NCBI RefSeq assembly: GCF_026210795.1
Contig: NC_089448.1
Coordinates: 2,976,001 to 3,040,000, forward strand
Source of the DNA: Rhizophagus irregularis
Taxonomy: Eukaryota > Glomeromycota > Glomeromycetes > Glomerales > Glomeraceae
Length of the DNA stretch: 64,000 bases
Direction of reading: 5' to 3'
Shown: one piece after another, positions 34,085-47,040 of the stretch
How positions within the stretch are numbered: position 1 is the stretch's first letter
Layout: each line of letters opens with the position of its first letter
Notes under the pieces: generated by a model
Database searches by the model: none
Told to the model about the DNA's origin: nothing
The model's input: the letters and a program-made list of their open reading frames with translations, nothing else
Translations under genes and position numbers: made by a program

Positions 34085-36590
34085 TTTTAACTTCAGGTTA
34101 TAATTTCATCATTTTAGCCAAATAAAATCAACTTTCTGCAGGATTGAAACTACTTGAATATTAACTATCATGTATATAGGTGTAATACTTGAGAAAAAGT
34201 TGCATTTTTCTTGATGATATTAACTCTCTTTTCTGTTTTTTAATTTAGAGCGTATTATTTCCATTTTGGACAAATGAAATCGACTTTATTTATTAATTGA
34301 AAGTTGTTCAGGCAGGTTGAAACCACTTGAATATTAATTTTCATGAATGTAAGTGTAGTGTTTAGAGAAAATTGCATTTTTCTTGATAATATTAACTCTC
34401 CTTTCTGTTTTTTAATTTAGAACGTAATATCTCCACTTTAGTCAAATGAAATCAACTTCCTTTATTAATTGAATGTTGTTCAGGCGGGTTGAAACTACTT
34501 GAATATTAATTTTCATGAATGTAGGTGTAGTGTTTAAAGAAAATTGCATTTTTCTTGATGATATTAACTCTCTTTTCTGTTTTTTAATTTAGAACGTAAT
34601 ATCTCCACTTTAGTCAAATGAAATCAACTTCCTTTATTAATTGAATGTTGTTCAGGCGGGTTGAAACTACTTGAATATTAATTTTCATAAATGTAGGTTT
34701 AGTACTTGATGAAATTGCATTTTTCTTGATGATATTAACTCTCTTCTCTGTTTTCTAATTTAGAGCGTAATATCACCACTTTAGTCAATGAAATCAACTT
34801 TCTTTATTAATTGAAAGTTGTTCAGGCAGGTTGAAACCACTTGAATATTAATTTTCATGAATGTAGGTGTAGTGTTTAAAGAAAATTGCATTTTTCTTGA
34901 TGATATTAACTCTCTTTTCTGTTTTTTAATTTAGAACGTAATATCTCCACTTTAGTCAAATGAAATCAACTTCCTTTATTAATTGAAAGTTGTTCAGGCG
35001 GGTTGAAACTACTTGAATATTAATTTTCATAAATGTAGGTATAGTACTTGATGAAATTGCATTTTTCTTGATGATATTAACTCTCTTCTCTGTTTTCTAA
35101 TTTAGAGCGTAATATCACCACTTTAGTCAAATGAAATCAACTTCCTTTATTAATTGAAAGTTGTTCAGGCAGGTTGAAAACACTTGAATATTAATTTTCA
35201 TGAATGTAGGTGTAGTGTTTAAAGAAAATTGCATTTTTCTTGATGATATTAACTCTCTTTTCTGTTTTTTAATTTAGAACGTAATATCTCCACTTTAGTC
35301 AAATGAAATCAACTTTCTTTATTAATTGAAAGTTGTTCAGGCGGGTTGAAACTACTTGAATATTAATTTTCATAAATGTAGGTATAGTACTTGATGAAAT
35401 TGCATTTTTCTTGATGATATTAACTCTCTTCTCTGTTTTCTAATTTAGAGCGTAATATCACCACTTTAGTCAAATGAAATCAACTTTCTTTATTAATTGA
35501 AAGTTGTTCAGGCATGTTGAAACTACTTGAATATTAATTATCATGAATATAGGTGTAATACTTGAGAAAAAGTTGCATTTTTCTTAACGATATTAACCCT
35601 TTTCTTTATTTTTTAATTTAGAGCGTAATATCTCCACTTTAGTCAAATGAAATCAACTTCCTTTATTAATTGAAAGTTGTTCAGGCGGGTTGAAACTACG
35701 TGAATATTAATTTTCATAAATGTAGGTATAGTACATGGAGAAAATTGCATTTTTCTTGATGATATTAACTCTCTTCTCTGTTTTCTAATTTAGAGCGTAA
35801 TATCACCACTTTAGTCAAATGAAATCAACTTTCTTTATTAATTGAAAGTTGTTCAGGCAGGTTGAAACCACTTGAATATTAATTTTCATGAATGTAGGTG
35901 TAGTGTTTAAAGAAAATTGCATTTTTCTTGATGATATTAACTCTCTTTTCTGTTTTTTAATTAGAACGTAATATCTCCACTTTAGTCAAATGAAATCAAC
36001 TTTCTTTATTAATTGAAAGTTGTTCAGGCGGGTTGAAACTACTTGAATATTAATTTTCATAAATGTAGGTTTAGTACTTGATGAAATTGCATTTTTCTTG
36101 ATGATATTAACTCTCTTCTCTGTTTTCTAATTTAGAGCGTAATATCACCACTTTAGTCAATGAAATCAACTTTCTTTATTAATTGAAAGTTGTTCAGGCA
36201 GGTTGAAACCACTTGAATATTAATTTTCATGAATGTAGGTGTAGTGTTTAAAGAAAATTGCATTTTTCTTGATGATATTAACTCTCTTTTCTGTTTTTTA
36301 ATTAGAACGTAATATCTCCACTTTAGTCAAATGAAATCAACTTCCTTTATTAATTGAAAGTTGTTCAGGCAGGTTGAAAACACTTGAATATTAATTTTCA
36401 TAAATGTAGGTTTAGTACTTGATGAAATTGCATTTTTCTTGATGATATTAACTCTCTTCTCTGTTTTCTAATTTAGAATATAATATCTCCATTTTGACCA
36501 AATGAAATCCTTCCTTTTATTAATTGAAAGTTGTTCAGGCGGGTTGAAACTACTTGAATATTAATTTTCATGAATGTAGGTGAGTACTCG
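34085..36590 (+). repeat. 171-bp satellite, 14 monomers, dimeric higher-order pattern
   Basis: The junction GA(A/G)CGTAATATC recurs near 34250, 34421, 34593, 34764, 34935, 35106, 35278, 35449, 35622, 35794, 35965, 36136, 36306 and 36477, a period of 171-172 bp. Two monomer types largely alternate: type A (GAACGTAATATCTCC, later GTGTAGTGTTTAAAG) and type B (GAGCGTAATATCACC, later TTGATGAAATTGC), giving a dimer of about 342 bp. Each monomer holds an 8-bp stem, CAACTTTC/GAAAGTTG, around a TTTATTAATT loop. No open frame spans a unit. The first monomer is more diverged and resembles those at 61.5 kb. Confidence 0.93.
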
Positions 36591-36599
36591 GCAATTTTC

Positions 36600-37331
36600 A
36601 TGAATTTTCTTTTTATTTTTACTTAAGTAAAGTGTTTACTAATATTTGGTCCTCTTTTTTGTAAGTCCAGTGGTCTATTGGACTCCATTTGTAAAGTATA
36701 ACCATTGAAAACAAAATTTTTTTATTTTTATTTGATAAACATTAAAGCTTATTTTACATATATCATTTTTAACATTTTTTTATATTATAATAAATGAATA
36801 AATGGAAATTATAAATATTACCCAATTAATAATTAATTTCATTATATTAAACAATATGGACAATTGGACATGACATAAATAAATTTGTGTTAGATTTGTA
36901 TTAAATTTCATTACATATGAATATAATTAAATTTATGATGTACGTGCATACATGATTCTTAAAATTTTTTTAATTTAATATACAATTTTTTATAAATAAT
37001 TTTGATTTTTTTTTTGATTTTAAATGTAATATCTATATTTAAAACAATTAAACCATATGCATGAGACTTTTAACAATTTAAATCATGTATTATCAATTTT
37101 ATTTATAAATTGATATTTTACAAAAAATAATAATAATTAATCCTTTTAATATTCTAATCATACCCATACATATATGTATATTTATTTATATATTAAAAAC
37201 TCACTGTACCTAAAGTACACTAGTTTTTTAAGAAAAAAAAAGATTACTTAAAAAAAAATATGTATATAAACATTTTTTTTTTTATTAAAAAAAATTAAAC
37301 TTACCCTTTAGAATTTTCATTCTTAAATAAA
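36600..37331. other. Intergenic, upstream of the large helical protein gene
   Basis: A+T-rich, with no open frame or clear repeat after the satellite ends near 36590. It should contain the promoter of the gene starting at 37332. Confidence 0.5.
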
Positions 37332-40300
37332 ATGTCATATTACCTTACGATAACAGAAGAAACTAATAGTGAGGAAATACTACAAAATGGTGTCTTAGAA
37401 GAAGTAATAACTGTTGACCAAGAATTTGTTGAAAAAAAAAAAATTATTTCATGAAACGAATAATGCTTTACAAAAAAGTTTAAATACCTCTTCCAGTTGG
37501 TTTTTCTCCTGGTTCCAATTAACTATTACTACCGATGTTATAGGCGACCCTTTTGAAAAATACTTTAAAATTATTAAAGATTTATCGTCTTGGATGGATG
37601 ATATAGTTAATTCAACTTTATCTTCACCCACTTTTTTACCATTAACTAATAATTTTGTAACTGACCTTAATATTTTAAATTCTTCTAAAAAAGATTTATC
37701 AAAAATAGAACTTGATATAATAAGTCATAAACAATTAAAATATGATCAACTTTCTTCTTTTTCTTCATCAACGGACTCTACTTCTTTTAATCAAATATTT
37801 TCCAAATTTGATTCTTTATGGAAAAATTTTAATTCTTTAGTAGAATTAGGAAAATTAAAATTACAAGAATTAAAATGGGTAATAAAATTATCTTCAAATG
37901 TTGAACAAGTTGAAGTTGAAATTAAAAGAGTTGAAGCAATATTAGAAGGTGTTGAAGAATCTAAAAAGAAACATTATGTTGGTGGCGACAATCCTAATCC
38001 TTTAGGTAGTAGTACTATCGAATCATCTGTAACTTGTGAGATCTTTTCATCTTCTTTATTAGATGAATGGTATACCAAAGTTGTCGCAGCAGAGGAATCG
38101 GTTCAAAATGTATATTCTAAAGTTAAAGAAATTATAAGTTTTCTTTATCATGAAAGATTTCGTTCCCCAAAAGATTTATTCGATCATATTAATAATATTA
38201 TTAATAATATAATACTTGAATTAAGAAGTAAAGTCACTTCCGCAAAACAAGCTTTAGCTCACGATCGTCGTATAGCAAGATGGTTCGATGCCGTTGTTGA
38301 TGCTGATAAATCGATCAATGTTTCTTTAAATCGATTAAAACAAATAGAAGTACCTTATTTTATTAATAAACGCGAATGGACTGATGAGGAACAAAATCTT
38401 GCATCTATAATTGATGATAGAATTAATGACATAAAATCGATTTATTCAGAATCTCAAAAGATCAAATACGATAAAATTGATCTCGATAAAAAAGCAAATG
38501 AAATTATTACTACAATAAAAGATTCAACTGATAATGAAGATCTAACAATTGTTGATTTAATGAAAATACAATTAAGAATTCTTAATAATGATCTTACAAG
38601 ATTGGATAATTTTATTGAACTACTTTCATCACAAACTACTATTGATCGATATTCTGTAGTATTAAAGTTACTCAGTTCAATGGAAAGTATGCGTAATCAG
38701 ATAACTCAAATAAGGAAGACACTTATTGAACATAATGATGCTGATTTGATCATGGGCGATTTTATAGATGTTAAATCTCAAATAACTGAATTGGAAAGTG
38801 AACTTTTAAATGATGATTCCGCCCTTGCGAAAGCTTTAAAGCAAAAGCATGTTAAATTACTACTAACAATTCAAAATATACGTGTTACTTTGGCCGAAAA
38901 TAAGCTTCAAATGGCCGCATATTTAAGTCCTTCTGCTGATTCAGAAAGAGAATTTGCAAAAGGCATAAATTGTATACGCGATCAACTTGATATAGTAAAA
39001 GTTGAAATGGAAAGAGATAATACGGATGATACAACAACAGATGCTTCCTTACAAGAATTAGATACTCATATGGCTGATGCTTCAGAATTAACCAAATTAT
39101 TAAAAACTGCCTATAGTCATTTATTATCCCCTGAATCTGAAGATAAAAGACATAAGGAATGTTTTGATGAAATAGTTAATCAATATAACCTTGTAAGGGA
39201 TTGGATTGAGGAAGTACGTTTATGGTTTAGAGAGGCTGTACGTATGCGTGGTTGGATGAGGGAACGTGTAGAAATTTTATTAAATGTACCCAAAATCGAT
39301 CCTTTTCAAGAAGGCGGAGCTCCTGTTACTCAAGAACAAGTTGATGAATGGCGAAAAGAATACGAAGAATTAGAAAGAGATGTTGAAAATTTTGACTTTG
39401 AGGATGTCACTCGTTTAAGGGCTCACGTTAAAGGTATAATAGGAACCGGTAATGAAACTACTACTACTGATATGTCCCCCGCTGAAACCATGACAATCGG
39501 AATTACCTTTGAGACTTTAAAAATCTATGACCAATTACTTTGGAAATTAAAAAACCGTGAATATGAATTGGATCTTTTATCTTTACGTGTACAATGGGAA
39601 CGTGAATATGGTAATGCGATGAATTTTTGGAATATACTGATTGATGAAATTAATGATTTTATAATTAATCGTGGTAGATGGAAAGCTCCAATCTCTTTTA
39701 AGAAAAGAGAGGATGGTTGGTTTATTAATCAGGATCAACTTCTTCAACATGATGTTACTTCCGAATCATATAAGATCAATCAAAAGTTAATAGACTACAT
39801 ACGAAATATAATACCTCCTACAACCGATAACTTTGATGAATTATTTGATACTTCTCAAACGCCATTACCTGAACATTTAATTATAAGACAAGAGAACATT
39901 GAAGAAAGGGATAAAGATTATTTAGAAGAATATTATAAATTCGCTAATGATATTTTGACACAACGTAAACAAGTTATTGATTATTCTAATGAAACAGAAT
40001 CAGCTTTCGCTGAAGGGATTAAATTAAAAAATGAATTAATTCTTAAAGAATCAAATCCACGTAGTGATTTCACTGAAAAGAAATTTATCGCTCGCGTAAA
40101 TGAATTAAATCAACGTATAGAAAAATCTTGGAGTTCAATGGCTGAAAAAATAATATATCCACATCATGAAAGACATGATGAATCAGAAAGTGAAGTAATA
40201 AAACAAGCAGTTGCATCTTATAATGAAAGATTAAAAGTATTACTTGCTGAAATCGATGAAGCTTTGAAAAATTATCAGCGTGCCCCTAAATTTGTAGAAC

Positions 40301-40663
40301 TAATTGGCGAGTGGGTATGAAAAAGAAGCTGATCGTTTAGAAAATTGGATATTTAAAAAGGATGATTATATAATTAAACGTAAATTTGACGTTTTCCAAG
40401 AACCATGTAAATTCACTTCTCAAGATATCGACGATTATGTTTCTGGTAATGCCCAAATAGCTGATGATATGCGTAATTTTGACGAAAAGGAGCTAAAAAA
40501 TTTATATAAAAATGTTACAACTCTAATTACTGATGTTAAAACTGTTGGAACAAAATGTGTCAACACTGATGAGTTGGAAAATATAATGGAAAATCTTGAT
40601 GATAAACTTAAAGGACTTTGCGATAATTTTAAAATTCTACAATCTAAGATTACTACTCTATGA
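37332..40663 (+). CDS. Large alpha-helical, spectrin-like protein, two one-base frame breaks
   Basis: The likely ATG is at 37332 (MSYYLTITEE). After 33 codons an A12 run (37432-37443) carries one extra A relative to the frame that is then open to 40320. At 40313-40315 one extra G shifts it again, and the last frame ends at 40663. Together they describe about 1110 residues. The sequence is rich in Glu, Lys, Asp, Asn and Ile, with regularly spaced Trp (SSSWFFSWF, SSWMDD, DSLWKNF, LDEWYTKV, IARWFDAV, RGWMRERV) as in tandem three-helix bundles of the spectrin type, and long helical segments. Such proteins are usually cytoskeletal cross-linkers or scaffolds; the family is not identified. Fluent coding on both sides of each break makes a recent lesion or assembly error more likely than old decay. 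Confidence 0.7.
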
Positions 40664-43600
40664 TAATATATGGATTATTCAATAGTATGATCTTTTAATA
40701 AGTAATTTTAAAATATTATTTAACTATGGGTCTGTTTAAATCCAGTATATTGTTTAACATAACTTTCCTTCCTCCTTTTTATCTTTAAAGTGAGCGGTTC
40801 ATATTTGGTGGATTTGATTGTATGGAATTGAAAAAATCATGTAACTGTTTAATACTGTATTATTATATTATTCATATTTTACCAATCAAAAATCTTTTCT
40901 TCTCTCTGTCTCCGTCTCTTTGATTCCATATGTTTAAACAGATTTCTAATTAATATAGCTTAAATTTTTAACATTGATTTTAATCACAATTAGTATTTAT
41001 TGGATAGTGATGTTAGATGTCACTGAACGCAAAGCAGCTCGGATGATATTTTTACGTCCCTATCCAATAACGGCGTAATTATGAAGATGTCCAATCAACA
41101 AAATATTTAATAATACAATTTTTAATTGTGTTTGATCAAAAAAATTATCATAATGAAAGAAGTATATTTAATGCTAAGATATTTGTAAAACTTCTTTTAC
41201 TAACACTTAAAGTTTAAAATTCATCTAAAACAATAATTCATCAAGTGATTTGCTGTGCATGTAATACAGAAGACTAACTTAATGCTGGACAGAGTTAGGA
41301 AAAAATCAGCTTATCGTGAATAAATAAAATATATCCAGTTTATAAATATAACTTCGGTATAATAAAATCGGTATATAATGATAAAATTAATTATAAATGG
41401 ATTTGCTTTAAAAAAAAAAAAACTTTTAATCATTTGAGTTCTGACTGTATCAGGTATATTTTAGTTAAAAGATAATTTAACTATAATATTTATATCATCT
41501 AATTGATCAAATATTAGGCGGTGATGCGATGACTACTAATTTTATTGATTCAGATTTTTTTAGGATAAAATAAATGAATTTCATATAACCGTTAAAGTAT
41601 TCAACAAATATGGTATGCTTGGTTAGAAAGGGCGGTCAAAAAATTATGAATCCCGTCCAATGGAGTGAGCTGTTCCTTATCACAGTATAAATAAATTTAA
41701 CGTAAAATTTATCGCTGAAATTGATTTTGATATACAAAAGGAAAAATGATTTAGATTTGGACATAGAATTTATTCTTTTTCCCTGACATCAATATTGCTG
41801 CTTTATATGCTAATACATTTATTCATAATTATCTGGCATTTTAAAATAGGATTAATCCTAATACTTCATGACATCAAAATTTTTTGAAATTCAAAATATC
41901 AGTAAAATTTTATGCAAAGAATATCACTTTCTTTACACAAAACATTTATAATTTACCTTCCGTCTGGATAAATAGATTTATTTTGATATACTAATTTCAG
42001 GGGTCACTACACATTTTCTATAGAGTTTTGAACAATTTTTGAATATATATATATACATATATCAATTATATCATGTATATATTATATATCCAAAGACCTA
42101 CTATAAAAAAAAAAATTATTCAATGACCTACTATAAAAAAATTATTCATGCAACATTTCTTTTCTTCTCATACATTACATACATTAACATTTATACATTA
42201 CGTTTGCATTTTTTTTGAGTGCTACGGAGATGAGTGGTGTAGGGTCAAGGAGATGTGTAGTGTATGGTCTCCTATGTGACAGTTTACACAGGTGATAAAT
42301 AACGCTACGGGCCAAACACGTGATTTGGAGTGGGCCGAAATGCTAATCATCACCTGTGTATGGTTCACACCCCTTATTTTACACACTGTTACACACTGCT
42401 AAATATCACCATACACCACACAGGTGGTCGACCCTACACCACTGGTATTCGTCTTACCGATTTTTTTTCTATCGTCATTATCATCATTATCATACATACA
42501 TACACAACATATAACTTTCATAAATAAAGGCGCACGGGACAGTTTTTTTAGTGTTTCAAAATTGAATAATTCCAAGGAAATATGATAGTGATTTTACTGG
42601 TATCATTAAAAAGATTTACAATACTTTTATGTTTGGTTACAAATACGATTATATGATATATATTTATTATTTACGTTTTATCCACTTCAAATTTTAACAA
42701 AATTAAATGCTGCAATTTGTTTAAAAAAAGTAAAATATCAACGGCGGTAATAAATATTCATTCAGTAAAATATTTAATTTTACAAAAAATTTTCACGATT
42801 GAACTTTAAAAAAATACTTTTTTTGAAAGTGAATAATAATAAAAAATAATCGTACAAAAAGAAAATACAAAAATACATAACTTATCTTATTTACTGTTTC
42901 TAATTACATCTGCTTTACAAACGTTTAACATTATCATTTTTGTTTATTTGTTTACTCTTATTAACGTAATCGTGTGAAATAATAAAAAAACTTCTTTTAT
43001 TTTGCGCGGGATGATTGTGTCTCGGAATTTTTCATTTATTCTTCGCTCCGAACAAAGTAAACGTGTGTATATGTGGATATTTGGATTACACGCGATAAAT
43101 ATTAACGTGGGGAAGAAATTTTCATAAAGTGAACAAAGTGAACTTAAAAATTTATTTTTTATAATAATAAAGAAGAACAAATTTTTATTAACATCGCGAA
43201 AAATCATACTTTGTTCTTTGTATATACAAATAGACTTTCAAGTTTCAATGATGAATACAAAAATAAAATTCTAAAAGAAAAGATTTACAAAAAAAAAAAC
43301 GAAATGATGTTTGTGTCCGCGATTATTTTTTTTTTCAACTCAAAATATATTATTTATGCCATAAATAATAAAAAAATTGAAAAAAAAATTGAAAAATTTA
43401 TTCTTTTTTTTTAAAAAAAAATCTTTCACAAATAAAGAAAAAATTGTAAAAAAGTAAAAAAATTTTTTTTTATTCTAACCATATCTAAAAATTAGTATTT
43501 TATAATAAAAAAATGTACAAGTTGCGTTAAGTATATTCGTCAAAACGAGTGCCGGCGATATAGTAACTTAACAAGTAATATTTGGATTAAAAAATTTTAG

Positions 43601-44757
43601 AAATAAATTATTATAATATGATTTTTTTTTCGTTGAATAAAGAGAATTATAACTTTAAAACTTTATAACTAGAACTTACCCAATCTTCCATTTGAGCGTC
43701 GTCAACTACTACTAACTTTTTGTTTATACCAATTTGAGTAGCATGCCATTTTTTTTTAATGTGGTTTGTTTTTTAAATATAATTTCTTTTTAAGAGAAAT
43801 TATATAAATTTATTATAAAAAATGTTTTTTTTGAAGAGTTTTGCTAACTTGCCCCCTGGATTAAATAACCTCACCCCCTAAAATTTATATTTTACATCAA
43901 TATTTATTTTTTTGGATATTATAGAGTATAATGACCAATTTTTCCTATATTTTTTGACAATGTCTCATTTTTTATTGTAATCATAATTTACATTTTTGAA
44001 CAAAATTATATAATTATAAAATTTACTAGTAGGTTAAAATCACCCAGGTTAAATCATCCTGGGTTAAAATTAGTCATATACTTTTTTGAAAGTGAAATTA
44101 AAAAAAAAAATCCTTCGCAGATATTTACAGTATAAAAAATTTTTTTATACAATGACTGTTCAAAAATTTTTCCAAATTTGTTTCTTATTATTTTTTCCTA
44201 ATAAAGTACGGTTCTTAATTTCTGTGACCAGTTCTCGGACCCAATAACCTGATCTTAGTAAACAATAAACATTACAAATTTGATTATGGAAATTGTTTAT
44301 TATATAAATGAACGAATTGAATTTAATGGATTTAATATATATATGTTTACTTATTGTTTATAAAAAAAAAAACCGTGGCGGTCAGCCGATGGGTAAAAAA
44401 AAAAATTTTTTTTGTAAAAAAAAAAAATTTACCGGCAAGTTATTTAACAAGTCATAGGGATCAATGAATCATAAATTTAGAAATAATAGAACTAAAAATT
44501 GAGAATAAAAGAATGATTAGTTAAAAAAAAATTCCATTTTGAATTATGATCTGCAAAAATTGGAAATTTTAAAATACTGTATATGATTTTTTGAATGTTC
44601 TTATGAATTTGTGTCACAATAAACGCTCTTTTTTCTGTTATAAAAATGACTCAAAATTTCTTCCTTCGCAAAAAAAAAAATAATAAAACAAATCAATTTT
44701 GTTTAAAACTCCTTATTATAAATTATAATATAAGTTCATAAATTTCGTTCAACAATT
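40664..44757. other. Intergenic region with small inverted repeats
   Basis: No gene is supported; open frames at 42330-42527, 42944-43207 and 43211-43414 look like chance in A+T-rich DNA. An 11-bp perfect inverted repeat (TTATTGGATAG, 40997-41007 and 41060-41070) bounds a 74-bp unit. A larger foldback at 42233-42443 is listed separately. The TA microsatellite at about 42041-42062 and A/T runs fill the rest. Confidence 0.5.
42233..42443. mobile_element. Foldback (MITE-like) element
   Basis: Outer arms AGTGGTGTAGGGTC (42233-42246) and GACCCTACACCACT (42430-42443) match exactly in reverse. Inside, GTGTAGTGTATGGT pairs loosely with ACCATACACCACAC (about 42255 and 42410), and ACACAGGTGAT (about 42287) pairs with ATCACCTGTGT (about 42348). 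It is much richer in G+C than its surroundings and has no coding capacity. No target duplication was identified. Confidence 0.7.
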
Positions 44758-45943
44758 ATGAGTCAAAATACTTTACAAAATAATCAAAATGACCCCACGT
44801 TTACTGAATTCAATAATTCACAATCTACTGTTATTCAACCGGGATATTCTTCTTCAAATATTAACTATAATGGTGTGAATGTCAACTCTTCTGATAATAA
44901 TTTCCCAACATTATATACAAACATCAATTACTCTGATCAACAGCCCACTTCTAACGAAAATATTTCAACTCCAGTTTTCTCCTCGTATGCTCCGCAGTAT
45001 GTTGGGCCGCAGCAACCTATTGAAAATATTTCTTTTCCATTTGGTCCATTTAACATGACTAATGTTAGCCCTTCTCAATCCGAAATCCTTAGTTTTGATA
45101 TTCCCGGATTTAAAATTATCGTCATACCTACTTCTTCTCAACAACAAGATAACACTTCTTTGAATTATTCTTCTTCAAATATTACGAATAACCAATTTCA
45201 ACAATAAATTTTCTGATTTATAATTACATAACGCTAATTAAATCCCTTTTTATTTATTTTATTTTATTTTATTTTTTTATTTTTTATATTTATTTGTATT
45301 TTTACCCTGTATTGTATAACTGTTATGTCATTTAAATAAAAATTGTTATTTATCCTTCCAAACGAAATAAATCCACCTTTTTAGTAACAGGTAAAATTAT
45401 GTGAATAATAATTTCGTTCCATTTATAAACGAAATTTTATGATGAAATATTATACACGATATAAAAGGAACATTTTATTATTTCTCTAATTACGAGTTAA
45501 ATTATATAATTTATATTCAATATTGCAAAATTGAGGGCGATACGAGTTCAACATTTCTGATTGCAAATCATGCCTTTTCAGTTTTAATTGAGTAACTCTC
45601 GTTCATAATTTTTTTTTACTGTATTTTTGTACTACATCAACATACCACGATATTTTTTACCTTAAGAAACTTGCCTAAAGTTAGACTTTAGTGATACCGT
45701 ACATCTTTCTATTCTCGGTAACCGTATATTTTGATTACATCATAATATTAATAAAATGAAATTAGACGCCTAAGTAAGACAGACTTCTCTTTATTTGTTA
45801 AGAAAATAAAAATAGAAATAAAAATTGTATTTCTTGCAAAAAATAATTAAGTAAGATTCCGTTCAAGCATGCAACTGGGCAAATACCACCCTATCGTATC
45901 GTAAACCCTGCAGTGCGCACCATTCTTTCATACTTATAGTCAC
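44640..45943 (+). repeat. Inverted duplication, left arm
   Basis: This segment, with the Asn/Gln-rich gene and about 740 bp of 3' flank, is repeated in reverse at 49882-51130. Matching blocks include AATGACATAACGGTTATACA-like sequence past the gene and, at the far end, GTGCGCACTGCAGGGTTTACG (here reversed, about 45905-45930). The arms carry small indels and substitutions. Confidence 0.85.
44758..45207 (+). CDS. Asn/Gln/Ser-rich small protein, copy 1
   Basis: An intact 149-codon gene with first ATG MSQNTLQNNQN. The N-terminal two thirds are disordered and rich in Asn, Gln, Ser and Pro; the C-terminal part holds the hydrophobic block SEILSFDIPGFKIIVIPT (108-125), the best conserved part between copies. 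No signal peptide or known domain. Related genes lie at 51010-50555 (minus) and 59017-58580 (minus). Conservation of one short block within variable low-complexity sequence suggests a binding motif; the function is unknown. Upstream, CAAAATTTCTTCC (about 44652) is shared with the other copies, and AATAAA-like signals follow the stop (about 45336). Confidence 0.8.
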   Translation: MSQNTLQNNQNDPTFTEFNNSQSTVIQPGYSSSNINYNGVNVNSSDNNFPTLYTNINYSDQQPTSNENISTPVFSSYAPQYVGPQQPIENISFPFGPFNMTNVSPSQSEILSFDIPGFKIIVIPTSSQQQDNTSLNYSSSNITNNQFQQ

Positions 45944-46229
45944 CAACTTCTAAGACTACTTTCGTCAACAAAAATCCTCATCTTACATGCCCACTCAAAT
46001 AACAAACTTTCCCATCCTAAAAAATAAACCTCTTGAAATTCTACTCCTTTGAAGTAAATTACTGGAAACCTCTTCCTTATAAAAACACGATTAAATCTTA
46101 TTCACGACTTATAACAGAAGTAAAAATCCAAGAAGAAAGTTCAATAAAGAATTTCTTAAATTAGAAGCAGCACCTAAATGAAAAGTGAAATTAACAAAAA
46201 AGATGAAAAAAATACAAAGAACGAAAGAA
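45944..46229. other. Spacer between the duplication arm and the splice-signal array
   Basis: A+T-rich, no gene or repeat recognised. Confidence 0.4.
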
Positions 46230-47040
46230 TCAACTACCATTTACAAAGATTCAAAGGTTCTTGAAAGAAGTGTACGTGCCTAAAAAAAGAAAACAGAATC
46301 AGTAATGAACGGTATATAAGAACGAATGAAAATTAAAGAAAAAGCAAAAAAAAATGATCAAAACTTACCGCTCCCAAGAATAAAGACAGCCAAGAAACTC
46401 CCACCAGGTGATAAATGAAGAGTGCCTAAAAAAAAAGAAAAACACATCAGTAACGAACGGTATAGAAGAACAAATGAAACTAAAGAAAAAGTAAAGAACG
46501 ATCAAAACTTACTGCTCATGAGGGCAAAGGACCTACAAGAAAATTCTCATCAGGCAATAAGGAATTAGGAAAGAATGCCTAAAAAATAATGAAATGGTAT
46601 AGAAGAATAAATAAAACCGAAAAAAAGAAAGGTAAAGCCAAAAACAAACAAAACTTACCATCTACAAAGACTTGCAAGTCGTCCAGCCGAAATATTTCTG
46701 AAGCAGGATCGGAAGCTATATCCAAAAAGAAAAGGAAACTTACCGTTAAAAACATATGAAATGGTTGAAAAAAGGAACAACCAATTAAAGAAACAAACCA
46801 AAAAACAATAAAAACGGCTGAAACTTATCATTTACAAAACCATAACTTGAAATGCCTACAGGAAAAAAAAGAGAAGAACGATTAAGTAAAGAATGGAAGT
46901 CAAAAAAGCAATACCGATTACCATTTACGAAGCCCAAGGTTAGAAACCTAAAAGAAAGGAAATTAGTAAGAAATAATACTGTTAAAAAGGAACAGCTAAA
47001 CTATACGTTAATTACCTTTACCAAAAACAAGCGAAACTTA
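46230..47040 (-). repeat. Tandem micro-exon-like array
   Basis: On the minus strand a unit of about 85-146 bp recurs six or seven times. Each has a donor-like GTAAGTTTT (plus-strand AAAACTTAC at about 46361, 46505, 46651, 46735 and variants at 46231 and 46822), an A+T intron-like stretch, and an acceptor-like TTTTTTTAGGCA (plus TGCCTAAAAAA at about 46279, 46422, 46577, 46855). The stretch between acceptor and donor is only about 50-70 bp. Stops occur in all frames of some units, so it is not a clear coding gene. Confidence 0.6.

Noticed and set aside
34085-36590. Satellite as a CRISPR array
   Set aside because: Monomers are 171 bp of continuous repeat without unique spacers, and the genome is eukaryotic.
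42944-43414. Two frames of 67-87 codons
   Set aside because: Phe/Ile/Lys-rich products of A/T runs with no supporting feature.
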